From NCBI RefSeq assembly GCF_051014685.1, contig NW_027478521.1:248001-312000 (forward strand): a DNA stretch of 64,000 nucleotides. The letters run 5' to 3'. The translations under genes were made by a program, and so were the position numbers. The DNA comes from Ptiloglossa arizonensis. Lineage: Eukaryota > Arthropoda > Insecta > Hymenoptera > Colletidae. Below, piece after piece: positions 1-12,250 of this stretch. The notes under the pieces were generated by a model that saw nothing but the letters and a program-made list of their open reading frames with translations, had not been told where the DNA came from and did no database searches. The first letter of the stretch is position 1; each line of letters starts with the position of its first letter.

Positions 1-175
1 TTCCCCTAGGCCGTTCTAGTTATTCGTTTCGAGCATCAGAACTGCGAAAATTTTGAGTTTCTCAAGCGTTTCTTACCTCCAAACTGCCATATCTCGCGAA
101 CGGATTGACCAATCCGCAAAATTTCTGTTGCATCTGAAAGTAGAAACTCGCCCGATTACAACGGTATGCGTACTT
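1..175 (+). repeat. Reference monomer (type A) with three dyad symmetries
   Basis: This A-type unit is close to the array consensus. Offsets 6-19 hold a CTAG-N6-CTAG dyad. Offsets 47-54 are AAAATTTT. Offsets 53-65 form a 5-bp inverted repeat (TTGAG / CTCAA, 3-nt loop). Offsets 94-99 are the palindrome TCGCGA. Offsets 101-116 form a 6-bp inverted repeat (CGGATT / AATCCG, 4-nt loop). Offsets 118-124 are AAAATTT. The unit is not divisible by three, so any reading frame shifts at each monomer; small ORFs across monomers are by-products. Confidence 0.9.
101..116. other. Conserved 6-bp inverted repeat, hairpin-capable
   Basis: CGGATT, a 4-base loop and AATCCG at offsets 101-116, inside the least variable part of the unit. 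Types D (loop GACT) and E (loop GAGC) change only the loop; types I, N and E' break one pair. Present in nearly all monomers. Confidence 0.85.
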
Positions 176-530
176 TTCCCCTAGTCCGTTCTAGTTATTC
201 GTTTCGAGCATCAGAACTGCGAAAATTTTGAGTTTCTCAAGCGTTTCTTACCTCCAAACTGCCATATCTCGCGAACGGATTGACCAATCCGCAAAATTTC
301 TGTTGCATCTGAAAGTAGAAACTCGCCCGATTACAACGGTATGCGTACTTTTCCCCTAGTCCGTTCTAGTTATTCGTTTCGAGCATCAGAACTGCGAAAA
401 TTTTGAGTTTTTCAAGCGTTTCTTACATCCAAACTGCCATATCTCGCGAACGGATTGACCAATCCGCAAAATTTCTGTTGCATCTGAAAGTAGAATGTCG
501 TCCGATTACAACGGTATGCGTACTTTTCCC

Positions 531-544
531 CTAGACCGGTCTAG
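531..544. other. 14-bp perfect palindrome, D-monomer form
   Basis: Offsets 6-19 of type D read CTAGACCGGTCTAG, which is its own reverse complement. The same occurs in every D monomer with this start (for example 1,231; 2,456; 12,256; 27,655). No function can be read from it; it could be a protein site or simply a by-product of two substitutions. Confidence 0.9.
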
Positions 545-2450
545 TTATGCTTGTCGAGCATCAGAACTGCGAAAATTTTGAGTTTCTCAAGCGTTTCTTA
601 CCTCCAAACTGCCATATCTCGCGAACGGATTGACTAATCCGCAAAATTTCTGTTGCATCTGAAAGTAGAAACTCGCCCGATTACAACGGTATGCGTACTT
701 TTCCCCTAGGCCGTTCTAGTTATTCGTTTCGAGCATCAGAACTGCGAAAATTTTGAGTTTCTCAAGCGTTTCTTACCTCCAAACTGCCATATCTCGCGAA
801 CGGATTGACCAATCCGCAAAATTTCTGTTGCATCTGAAAGTAGAAACTCGCCCGATTACAACGGTATGCGTACTTTTCCCCTAGTCCGTTCTAGTTATTC
901 GTTTCGAGCATCAGAACTGCGAAAATTTTGAGTTTCTCAAGCGTTTCTTACCTCCAAACTGCCATATCTCGCGAACGGATTGACCAATCCGCAAAATTTC
1001 TGTTGCATCTGAAAGTAGAAACTCGCCCGATTACAACGGTATGCGTACTTTTCCCCTAGTCCGTTCTAGTTATTCGTTTCGAGCATCAGAACTGCGAAAA
1101 TTTTGAGTTTTTCAAGCGTTTCTTACATCCAAACTGCCATATCTCGCGAACGGATTGACCAATCCGCAAAATTTCTGTTGCATCTGAAAGTAGAATGTCG
1201 TCCGATTACAACGGTATGCGTACTTTTCCCCTAGACCGGTCTAGTTATGCTTGTCGAGCATCAGAACTGCGAAAATTTTGAGTTTCTCAAGCGTTTCTTA
1301 CCTCCAAACTGCCATATCTCGCGAACGGATTGACTAATCCGCAAAATTTCTGTTGCATCTGAAAGTAGAAACTAGCCCGATTACAACGGTATGCGTACTT
1401 TTCCCCTAGGCCGTTCTAGTTATTCGTTTCGAGCATCAGAACTGCGAAAATTTTGAGTTTCTCAAGCGTTTCTTACCTCCAAACTGCCATATCTCGCGAA
1501 CGGATTGACCAATCCGCAAAATTTCTGTTGCATCTGAAAGTAGAAACTCGCCCGATTACAACGGTATGCGTACTTTTCCCCTAGTCCGTTCTAGTTATTC
1601 GTTTCGAGCATCAGAACTGCGAAAATTTTGAGTTTTTCAAGCGTTTCTTACATCCAAACTGCCATATCTCGCGAACGGATTGACCAATCCGCAAAATTTC
1701 TGTTGCATCTGAAAGTAGAATGTCGTCCGATTACAACGGTATGCGTACTTTTCCCCTAGACCGGTCTAGTTATGCTTGTCGAGCATCAGAACTGCGAAAA
1801 TTTTGAGTTTCTCAAGCGTTTCTTACCTCCAAACTGCCATATCTCGCGAACGGATTGACTAATCCGCAAAATTTCTGTTGCATCTGAAAGTAGAAACTCG
1901 CCCGATTACAACGGTATGCGTACTTTTCCCCTAGGCCGTTCTAGTTATTCGTTTCGAGCATCAGAACTGCGAAAATTTTGAGTTTCTCAAGCGTTTCTTA
2001 CCTCCAAACTGCCATATCTCGCGAACGGATTGACCAATCCGCAAAATTTCTGTTGCATCTGAAAGTAGAAACTCGCCCGATTACAACGGTATGCGTACTT
2101 TTCCCCTAGTCCGTTCTAGTTATTCGTTTCGAGCATCAGAACTGCGAAAATTTTGAGTTTCTCAAGCGTTTCTTACCTCCAAACTGCCATATCTCGCGAA
2201 CGGATTGACCAATCCGCAAAATTTCTGTTGCATCTGAAAGTAGAAACTCGCCCGATTACAACGGTATGCGTACTTTTCCCCTAGTCCGTTCTAGTTATTC
2301 GTTTCGAGCATCAGAACTGCGAAAATTTTGAGTTTTTCAAGCGTTTCTTACATCCAAACTGCCATATCTCGCGAACGGATTGACCAATCCGCAAAATTTC
2401 TGTTGCATCTGAAAGTAGAATGTCGTCCGATTACAACGGTATGCGTACTT

Positions 2451-4900
2451 TTCCCCTAGACCGGTCTAGTTATGCTTGTCGAGCATCAGAACTGCGAAAA
2501 TTTTGAGTTTCTCAAGCGTTTCTTACCTCCAAACTGCCATATCTCGCGAACGGATTGACTAATCCGCAAAATTTCTGTTGCATCTGAAAGTAGAAACTAG
2601 CCCGATTACAACGGTATGCGTACTTTTCCCCTAGGCCGTTCTAGTTATTCGTTTCGAGCATCAGAACTGCGAAAATTTTGAGTTTCTCAAGCGTTTCTTA
2701 CCTCCAAACTGCCATATCTCGCGAACGGATTGACCAATCCGCAAAATTTCTGTTGCATCTGAAAGTAGAAACTCGCCCGATTACAACGGTATGCGTACTT
2801 TTCCCCTAGTCCGTTCTAGTTATTCGTTTCGAGCATCAGAACTGCGAAAATTTTGAGTTTCTCAAGCGTTTCTTACCTCCAAACTGCCATATCTCGCGAA
2901 CGGATTGACCAATCCGCAAAATTTCTGTTGCATCTGAAAGTAGAAACTCGCCCGATTACAACGGTATGCGTACTTTTCCCCTAGTCCGTTCTAGTTATTC
3001 GTTTCGAGCATCAGAACTGCGAAAATTTTGAGTTTTTCAAGCGTTTCTTACTTCCAAATTGCCATACCTCGCGAACGGATTGAGCAATCCGCAAAATTTC
3101 TGTTGCATCTGAAGGTAGAAACTCGCCCGTTTACAACGGTATGCGTACTTTTCCCCTAGGCCGTTCTAGTTATTCGTTTCGAGCATCAGAACTGCGAAAA
3201 TTTTGAGTTTCTCAAGCGTTTCTTACTTCCAAACCGCCATATCTCGCGAACGGATTGACCAATCCGCAAAATTTCTGTTGCATCTGAAAGTAGAAACTCG
3301 CCCGATTACAACGGTATGCGTACTTTTCCCCTAGGCCGTTCTAGTTCATCGTTTCGAGCATCAGAACTGCGAAAATTTTGAGTTTCTCAAGCGTTTCTTA
3401 CCTCCAAACTGCCATATCTCGCGAACGGATTGACCAATCCGCAAAATTTCTGTTGCATCTGAAAGTAGAAACTCGCCCGATTACAACGGTATGCGTACTT
3501 TTCCCCTAGGCCGTTCTAGTTATTCGTTTCGAGCATCAGAACTGCGAAAATTTTGAGTTTCTCAAGCGTTTCTTACTTCCAAACCGCCATATCTCGCGAA
3601 CGGATTGACCAATCCGCAAAATTTCTGTTGCATCTGAAAGTAGAAACTCGCCCGATTACAACGGTATGCGTACTTTTCCCTTAGGCCGTTCTAGTTATTC
3701 GTTTCGAGCATCAGAACTGCGAAAATGTTGAGTTTCTCAAGCGTTTCTTACCTACAAACTGACATATCTCGCGAACGGATTGACCAATCCGCAAAATTTC
3801 TGTTGCATCTGAAAGTAGAAATTCGCCGGATTACAACGGTGTGCGTACTTTTCCCCTAGACCGTTCTAGTTATTCGTTTCGAGCATCAGAACTGCGAAAA
3901 TGTTGAGTTTCTCAAGCGTTTCTTACCTCCAAACTGCCATATCTCGCGAACGGATTGACCATTCCGCAAAATTTCTGTTGCATCTGAAAGTAGAAACTCG
4001 CCCAATTACAACGGTATGCGTACTGTTCCCCTAGGCCGTACTGGTTATTCGTTTCGAGCATCAGAACTGTGAAAATTTTGAGTTTCTCAACCGTTTCTTA
4101 CCTCCAAACTGCCATATCTCGCGAACGGATTGACCAATCCGTAAAATTTCTGTTGCATCTGAAAGTAGAAATTCGCCCGATTACAACGGTATGCGTACTT
4201 TTCCCCTAGACCGCTCTAGTTATGCTTGTCGAGCATCAGAACTGCGAAAATTTTGAGTTTCTCAAGCGTTTCTTACCTCCAAACTGCCATATCTCGCGAA
4301 CGGATTGACCAATCCGCAAAATTTCTGTTGCATCTGAAAGTAGAAAGTCGCCCGATTACAACGGTATGCGTACTTTTCCCCTAGAACGTTCTGGTTATGC
4401 TTGTCGAGCATCAGAACTGCGAAAATTTTGAGTTTCTCAAGCGTTTCTTACCTCCAAACTGCCATATCTCGCGAACGGATTGACCAATCCGTAAAATTTC
4501 TGTTGCATCTGAAAGTAGTAACTCGCCCGATTACAACGGTATGCGTACTTTTCCCCTAGGCCGTTCTAGTTATTCGTTTCGAGCATCAGAACTGCGAAAA
4601 TTTTGAGTTTCTCAAGCGTTTCTTACCTCCAAACTGCCATATCTCGCGAACGGATTGACCAATCCGCAAAATTTCTGTTGCATCTGAAAGTAGAAACTCG
4701 CCCGATTACAACGGTATGCGTACTTTTCCCCTAGGCCGTTCTGGTTATTCGTTTCGAGTATCAGAACTGTGATAATTTTGAATTTCTCGACCGTTTCTTG
4801 CCTCCAAACTGCCATATCTCGCGAACGGATTGACCAATCCGCAAAATTTCTGTTGCATCTGAAAGTAGAAACTCGCCCGATTACAACGGTATGCGTACGT
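2451..4900 (+). repeat. Contracted 14-mer copy of the main HOR
   Basis: The order is D A B E F G F H I J K L A M, the main 23-mer cycle without its internal Q R S T V W X Y L' segment (nine monomers, 1,575 bp). F at 3,501 is followed directly by H at 3,676. The H unit has private changes (gacatatc at about 3,760). It overlaps the end of the ABCD block because D A B belong to both schemes. Confidence 0.85.
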
Positions 4901-7000
4901 TTCCCCAAGTCCGTTCTAGTTATTCGTTTCGAGCATCAGAACTGCGAAAATTTTGAGTTTCTCAAGCGTTTCTTACCTCCAAACTGCCATATCTCGCGAA
5001 AGGATTGACCAATCCGCAAAATTTCTGTTGCATCTGAAAGTAGAAATTCGCCCGATTACAACGGTATGCGTACTTTTCCCCTAGTCCGTTCTAGTTATTC
5101 GTTTCGAGCATCAGAACTGCGAAAATTTTGAGTTTTTCAAGCGTTTCTTACATCCAAATTGCCATACCTCGCGAACGGATTGAGCAATTCGCAAAATTTC
5201 TGTTGCATCTGAAGGTAGAAACTCGCCCGTTTACAACGGTATGCGTACTTTTCCCCTAGGCCGTTCTAGTTATTCGTTTCGAGCATCAGAACTGCGAAAA
5301 TTTTGAGTTTCTCAAGCGTTTCTTACATCCAAACCGCCATATCTCGCGAACGGATTGACCAATCCGCAAAATTTCTGTTGCATCTGAAAGTAGAAACTCG
5401 CCCGATTACAACGGTATGCGTACTTTTCCCCTAGGCCGTTCTAGTTAATCGTTTCGAGCATCAGAACTGCGAAAATTTTGAGTTTCTCAAGCGTTTCTTA
5501 CTTCCAAACTGCCATATCTCGCGAACGGATTGACCAATCCGCAAAATTTCTGTTGCATCTGAAAGTAGAAACTCGCCCGATTACAACGGTATGCGTACTT
5601 TTCCCGTAGGCCGTTGTAGTTATTCGTTTCGAGCATGAGAACTGCGAAAATTTTGTGTTTCTCAAGTGTTTCATACTTCCAAACTGCCATATCTCACGAA
5701 CGGATTGACCAATCCGCAAAATTTCTGTTGCATCTGAAAGTAGAAACTCGCCCGATTACAACGGTATGCGTACTTTTCCCCTAGTCCGTTCTAGTTATTC
5801 GTTTCGAGCATCAGAACTGCGAAAATTTTGAGTTTTTCAAGCGTTCCTTACTTCCAAATTGCCATACCTCGCGAACGGATTGAGCAATCCGCAAAATTTC
5901 TGTTGCTTCTGAAGGTAGAAACTCGCCCGTTTACAACAGTATGCGTACTTTTCCCCTAGGCCGTTCTAGTTATTCGTTTCGAGCATCAGAACTGCGAAAA
6001 TTTTGAGTTTCTCAAGCGTTTCTTACTTCCAAACCGCCATACCTCGCGAACGGATTGACCAATTCGCAAAATTTCTGTTGCATCTGAAAGTAGAAACTCG
6101 CCCGATTACAACGGTATGCGTACTTTTCCCCTAGGCCGTTCTAGTTATTCGTTTCGAGCATCAGAACTGCGAAAATTTTGAGTTTCTCAAGCGTTTCTTA
6201 CCTCCAAACTGCCATATCTCGCGAACGGATTGACCAATCCGCAAAATTTCTGTTGCATCTGAAAGTAGAAACTCGCCCGATTACAACGGTATGCGTACTT
6301 TTCCCCTAGTCCGTTCTAGTTATTCGTTTCGAGCATCAGAACTGCGAAAATTTTGAGTTTCTCAAGCGTTTCTTACCTCCAAACTGCCATATCTCGCGAA
6401 CGGATTGACCAATCCGCAAAATTTCTGTTGCATCTGAAAGTAGAAACTCGCCCGATTACAACGGTATGCGTACTTTTCCCCTAGTCCGTTCTAGTTATTC
6501 GTTTCGAGAATCAGAACTGCGAAAATTTTGTGTTTTTCAAGCGTTTCTTACCTCCAAACTGCCATATCTCGCGAACGGATTGACCAATCCGCAAAATTTC
6601 TGTTGCATCTGAAAGTAGAAACTCGCCCGATTACAACGGTATGCGTACTTTTCCCCTAGGCCGTTCTAGTTATTCGTTTCGAGCATCAGAACTGCGAAAA
6701 TTTTGAGTTTCTCAAGCGTTTCTTACTTCCAAACCGCCATATCTCGCGAACGGATTGACCAATCCGCAAAATTTCTGTTGCATCTGAAAGTAGAAACTCG
6801 CCCGATTACAACGGTATGCGTACTTTTCCCCTAGGCCGTTCTAGTTAATCGTTTCGAGCATCAGAACTGCGAAAATTTTGAGATTCTCAAGCGTTTCTTA
6901 CTTCCAAACCGCCATATCTCGCGAACGGATTGACCAATCCGCAAAATTTCTGTTGCATCTGAAAGTAGAAACTCGCCCGATTACAACGGTATGCGTACTT
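4901..7000 (+). repeat. Linker block N E' F O P E F A B C' F Q
   Basis: Twelve monomers follow M. N at 4,901 is marked by ccccaagtcc and cgaaagg. P at 5,601 is the most divergent monomer type, with cccgtagg, gttgtag, gcatgag, caagtg and a TTTCATAC change. The N E' F O P E F order recurs at 22,575, 37,800 and 49,699, so this is a true HOR segment. The monomer at 6,476 looks like an E or C left half joined to a standard right half. Confidence 0.85.
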
Positions 7001-9100
7001 TTCCCCTAGCCCGTTCTAGTTAATCGTTTCGAGCATCAGAACTGCGAAAATTTTGAGTTTCTCAAGCGTTTCTTACTTCCAAACTGCCATATTTCGCGAA
7101 CGGATTGACCAATCCGCAAAATTTCTGATGCATCTGAAAGTAGAAACTCGCCAGATTACAACGGTATGCGTACTTTTCCCCTAGGCCGTTCTGGTTATTC
7201 GTTTCGAGCATCAGAACTGCGAAAATTTTGAGTTTCTCAAGCGTTTCTTACTTCCAAACTGCCATATTTCGCGAACGGATTGACCAATCCGCAAAATTTC
7301 TGATGCATCTGAAAGTAGAAACTCGCCAGATTACAACGGTATGCGTACTTTTCCCCTAGGCCGTTCTGGTTATTCGTTTCGAGCATCAGAACTGTGTAAA
7401 TTTTGAGTTTCTCAACCGTTTCTTACCTCCAAACTGCCGTATCTCGCGAACGGATTGACCAATCCGCAAAATTTCTGTTGCATCTGAAAGTAGAAAGTCG
7501 CCCGATTACAACGGTATGCGTACTTTTCCCCTAGAACGTTCTAGTTATGCTTGTCGAGCATCAGAACTGCGAAAATTTTGAGTTTCTCAAGCGTTTCTTA
7601 CCTCCAAACTGCCATATCTCGCGAACGGATTGACCAATCCGTAAAATTTCTGTTGCATCTGAAAGTAGAAACTCGCCCGATTACAACGGTATGCGTACTT
7701 TTCCCCTAGGCCGTTCTAGTTATTCGTTTCGAGCATCAGAACTGCGAAAATGTTGAGTTTCTCAAGCGTTTCTTACCTACAAACTGCCATATCTCGCGAA
7801 CGGATTGACCAATCCGCAAAATTTCTGTTGCATCTGAAAGTAGAAATTCGCCCGATTACAACGGTATGCGTACTTTTCCCCTAGACCGTTCTAGTTATGC
7901 TTGTCGAGCATCAGAACTGCGAAAATTTTGAGTTTCTCAAGCGTTTCTTACTTCCAAACTGCCACATCTCGCGAACGGATTGACCAATCCGCAAAATTTC
8001 TGTTGCATCTGAAAGTAGAAACTCGCCCGATTACAACGGTAGGTGTAGTTTTCCCCTAGGCCGTTCTAGTTAATCGTTTCGAGCATCAGAACTGCGAAAA
8101 TTTTGAGTTTCTCAAGCGTTTCTTACTTCCAAACTGCCATATTTCGCGAACGGATTGACCAATCCGCAAAATTTCTGATGCATCTGAAAGTAGAAACTCG
8201 CCAGATTACAACGGTATGCGTACTTTTCCCCTAGGCCGTTCTGGTTATTCGTTTCGAGCATCAGAACTGCGAAAATTTTGAGTTTCTCAAGCGTTTCTTA
8301 CTTCCAAACTGCCATATTTCGCGAACGGATTGACCAATCCGCAAAATTTCTGATGCATCTGAAAGTAGAAACTCGCCAGATTACAACGGTATGCGTACTT
8401 TTCCCCTAGGCCGTTCTGGTTATTCGTTTCGAGCATCAGAACTGTGTAAATTTTGAGTTTCTCAACCGTTTCTTACCTCCAAACTGCCGTATCTCGCGAA
8501 CGGATTGACCAATCCGCAAAATTTCTGTTGCATCTGAAAGTAGAAAGTCGCCCGATTACAACGGTATGCGTACTTTTCCCCTAGAACGTTCTAGTTATGC
8601 TTGTCGAGCATCAGAACTGCGAAAATTTTGAGTTTCTCAAGCGTTTCTTACCTCCAAACTGCCATATCTCGCGAACGGATTGACCAATCCGTAAAATTTC
8701 TGTTGCATCTGAAAGTAGAAACTCGCCCGATTACAACGGTATGCGTACTTTTCCCCTAGGCCGTTCTAGTTATTCGTTTCGAGCATCAGAACTGCGAAAA
8801 TGTTGAGTTTCTCAAGCGTTTCTTACCTACAAACTGCCATATCTCGCGAACGGATTGACCAATCCGCAAAATTTCTGTTGCATCTGAAAGTAGAAATTCG
8901 CCCGATTACAACGGTATGCGTACTTTTCCCCTAGACCGTTCTAGTTATGCTTGTCGAGCATCAGAACTGCGAAAATTTTGAGTTTCTCAAGCGTTTCTTA
9001 CTTCCAAACTGCCACATCTCGCGAACGGATTGACCAATCCGCAAAATTTCTGTTGCATCTGAAAGTAGAAACTCGCCCGATTACAACGGTAGGTGTAGTT
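7001..9100 (+). repeat. Tandem duplication of a 6-mer (R R' S T V W, 1,050 bp)
   Basis: The order R R' S T V W occupies 7,001-8,050 and repeats at 8,051-9,100. The aggtgtag tail of W appears at about 8,041 and 9,091, exactly 1,050 bp apart. Elsewhere (13,651; 20,300; 25,025; 28,875) R is single, so R' (7,176 and 8,226, both with atttcgcg and gatgcatc) is an extra local monomer made before the 6-mer was duplicated. The copies differ at the first base of the first monomer (agcccg versus aggccg). Confidence 0.9.
7531..7544. other. 14-bp perfect palindrome, T-monomer form
   Basis: Offsets 6-19 of type T read CTAGAACGTTCTAG, also self-complementary, with A:T where type D has C:G at the 11:14 pair. 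Type W (accgttctag) is one mismatch away from both. The same form occurs in T monomers at 8,576, 14,000, 20,650 and 53,199. Confidence 0.9.
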
Positions 9101-12100
9101 TTCCCCTAGGCCGTTCTATTTATTCGTTTCGAGCATCAGAACTGCGAAAATGTTGAGTTTCTCAAGCGTTTCTTACCTACAAACGGCCATATCTCGCGAA
9201 CGGATTGACCAATCCGCAAAATTTCTGTTGCATCTGAAAGTAGAAAGTCGCCCGATTACAACGGTATGCGTACTGTTCCCCTAGGCCGTACTGGTTATTC
9301 GTTTCGAGCATCAGAACTGTGAAAATTTTGAGTTTCTCAAGCGTTTCTTACCTCCAAACTGCCATATCTCGCGAACGGATTGACCAATCCGTAAAATTTC
9401 TGTTGCATCTGAAAGTAGAAACTCGCCAGATTACAACGGTATGCGTACTTTTCCCCTAGACCGTTCTAGCTATGCTTGTCGAGCATCAGAACTGCGAAAA
9501 TTTTGAGTTTCTCAAGCGTTTCTTACCTCCAAACTGCCATATCTCGCGAAAGGATTGACCAATCCGCAAAATTTCTGTTGCATCTGAAAGTAGAAAGCCG
9601 CCCGATTACAACGGTATGCGTACTTTTCCCCTAGAACGTTCTGGTTATGCTTGTCGAGCATCAGAACTGCGAAAATTTTGAGTTTCTCAAGCGTTTCTTA
9701 CCTCCAAACTGCCATATCTCGCGAACGGATTGACCAATCCGCAAAATTTCTGTTGCATCTGAAAGTAGAAAGTCGCCCGATTACAACGGTATGCGTACTT
9801 TTCCCCTAGAACGTTCTGGTTATGCTTGTCGAGCATCAGAACTGCGAAAATTTTGAGTTTCTCAAGCGTTTCTTACCTCCAAACTGCCATATCTCGCGAA
9901 CGGATTGACCAATCCGTAAAATTTCTGTTGCATCTGAAAGTAGTAACTCGCCCGATTACAACGGTATGCGTACTTTTCCCCTAGGCCGTTCTAGTTATTC
10001 GTTTCGAGCATCAGAACTGCGAAAATTTTGAGTTTCTCAAGCGTTTCTTACCTCCAAACTGCCATATCTCGCGAACGGATTGACCAATCCGCAAAATTTC
10101 TGTTGCATCTGAAAGTAGAAACTCGCCCGATTACAACGGTAAATGTAGTTTTCCCTTAGGCCGTTCTAGTTATTCGTTTCGAGCATCAGAACTGCGAAAA
10201 TGTTGAGTTTCTCAAGCGTTTCTTACCTACAAACTGCCATATCTCGCGAACGGATTGACCAATCTGCAAAATTTCTGTTGCATCTGAAAGTAGAAATTCG
10301 CCGGATTACAACGGTGTGCGTACTTTTCCCCTAGACCGTTCTAGTTATTCGTTTCGAGCATCAGAACTGCGAAAATGTTGAGTTTCTCAAGCGTTTCTTA
10401 CTTCCAAACTGCCATATCTCGCGAACGGATTGACCATTCCGCAAAATTTCTGTTGCATCTGAAAGTAGAAACTCGCCCAATTACAACGGTATGCGTACTG
10501 TTCCCCTAGGCCGTACTGGTTATTCGTTTCGAGCATCAGAACTGTGAAAATTTTGAGTTTCTCAACCGTTTCTTACCTCCAAACTGCCATATCTCGCGAA
10601 CGGATTGACCAATCCGCAAAATTTCTGTTGCATCTGAAAGTAGAAATTCGCCCGATTACAACGGTATGCGTACTTTTCCCCTAGACCGCTCTAGTTATGC
10701 TTGTCGAGCATCAGAACTGCGAAAATTTTGAGTTTCTCAAGCGTTTCTTACCTCCAAACTGCCATATCTCGCGAACGGATTGACCAATCCGCAAAATTTC
10801 TGTTGCATCTGAAAGTAGAAAGTCGCCCGATTACAACGGTATGCGTACTTTTCCCCTAGAACGTTCTGGTTATGCTTGTCGAGCATCAGAACTGCGAAAA
10901 TTTTGAGTTTCTCAAGCGTTTCTTACCTCCAAACTGCCATATCTCGCGAACGGATTGACCAATCCGTAAAATTTCTGTTGCATCTGAAAGTAGTAACTCG
11001 CCCGATTACAACGGTATGCGTACTTTTCCCCTAGGCCGTTCTAGTTATTCGTTTCGAGCATCAGAACTGCGAAAATTTTGAGTTTCTCAAGCGTTTCTTA
11101 CCTCCAAACTGCCATATCTCGCGAACGGATTGACCAATCCGCAAAATTTCTGTTGCATCTGAAAGTAGAAACTCGCCCGATTACAACGGTATGCGTACTT
11201 TTCCCCTAGGCCGTTCTGGTTATTCGTTTCGAGTATCAGAACTGTGATAATTTTGAATTTCTCGACCGTTTCTTGCCTCCAAACTGCCATATCTCGCGAA
11301 CGGATTGACCAATCCGCAAAATTTCTGTTGCATCTGAAAGTAGAAACTCGCCCGATTACAACGGTATGCGTACGTTTCCCCAAGTCCGTTCTAGTTATTC
11401 GTTTCGAGCATCAGAACTGCGAAAATTTTGAGTTTCTCAAGCGTTTCTTACCTCCAAACTGCCATATCTCGCGAAAGGATTGACCAATCCGCAAAATTTC
11501 TGTTGCATCTGAAAGTAGAAATTCGCCCGATTACAACGGTATGCGTACTTTTCCCCTAGTCCGTTCTAGTTATTCGTTTCGAGCATCAGAACTGCGAAAA
11601 TTTTGAGTTTTTCAAGCGTTTCTTACATCCAAATTGCCATACCTCGCGAACGGATTGAGCAATTCGCAAAATTTCTGTTGCATCTGAAGGTAGAAACTCG
11701 CCCGTTTGCAACGGTATGCGTACTTTTCCCCTAGGCCGTTCTAGTTATTCGTTTCGAGCATCAGAACTGCGAAAATTTTGAGTTTCTCAAGCGTTTCTTA
11801 CTTCCAAACCGCCATATCTCGCGAACGGATTGACCAATCCGCAAAATTTCTGTTGCATCTGAAAGTAGAAACACGCCCGATTACAACGGTATGCGTACTT
11901 TTCCCCTAGGCCGTTCTAGTTAATCGTTTCGAGCATCAGAACTGCGAAAATTTTGAGTTTCTCAAGCGTTTCTTACTTCCAAACTGCCATATCTCGCGAA
12001 CGGATTGACCAATCCGCAAAATTTCTGTTGCATCTGAAAGTAGAAACTCGCCCGATTACAACGGTATGCGTACTTTTCCCGTAGGCCGTTCTATTTATTC

Positions 12101-12250
12101 GTTTCGAGCATCAGAACTGCGAAAATGTTGAGTTTCTCAAGCGTTTCTTACCTACAAACTGCCATATCTCGCGAACGGATTGACCAATCCGCAAAATTTC
12201 TGTTGCATCTGAAAGTAGAAAGTCGCCCGATTACAACGGTATGCGTACTT
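9101..12250 (+). repeat. Mosaic block ending in H I J K L A M N E' F O
   Basis: Eighteen monomers: X J Y L' L A H I J K L A M N E' F O and an X/P hybrid. The first six are scrambled relative to the main HOR: J follows X at 9,276, and L' and L are adjacent at 9,626 and 9,801. From H at 10,151 the normal order returns. The segment around 11,026-11,550 is a near copy of 4,551-5,075 at a distance of 6,475 bp (37 monomers). The last unit (12,076) begins like P (cccgtagg) and continues like X (ctatttattcg). Confidence 0.82.

Larger units (their letters stand above)
1..2975 (+). repeat. 4-mer higher-order repeat ABCD (700 bp)
   Basis: Seventeen monomers run A B C D, A B C D, A C D, A B C D, A B. 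Type C (tgtcgtcc tail, catcc) and type D (accggtctag, gactaatcc) mark the cycle: D starts at 526, 1,226, 1,751 and 2,451. The third cycle has lost B, so D-to-D is 525 bp there. Copies differ by very few bases, for example actcg or actag in the D tail. The block probably continues to the left of the window. At 2,976 C is replaced by E and the main HOR begins. Confidence 0.93.

Noticed and set aside
21..37. CENP-B box at TTCGTTTCGAG
   Set aside because: The TTCG start fits, but the required A and CGGG positions downstream do not. No monomer type I examined matches the core motif.
4612..4908. 98-codon minus-strand ORF repeated at 11,087, 15,986, 22,286, 34,711, 44,160 and 46,610, with an overlapping 79-codon plus-strand ORF
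   Set aside because: It is pure satellite spanning A and M monomers. The unit is not a multiple of three, frames shift at each monomer, both strands are open at once, and the copies track HOR structure. No domain, start context or codon pattern is seen.
12076..12250. Inverted monomers or array polarity switch
   Set aside because: I looked for reverse-complement landmarks such as CGCGAGAT or TTTCAGATG on the plus strand and saw none; all monomers face the same way.
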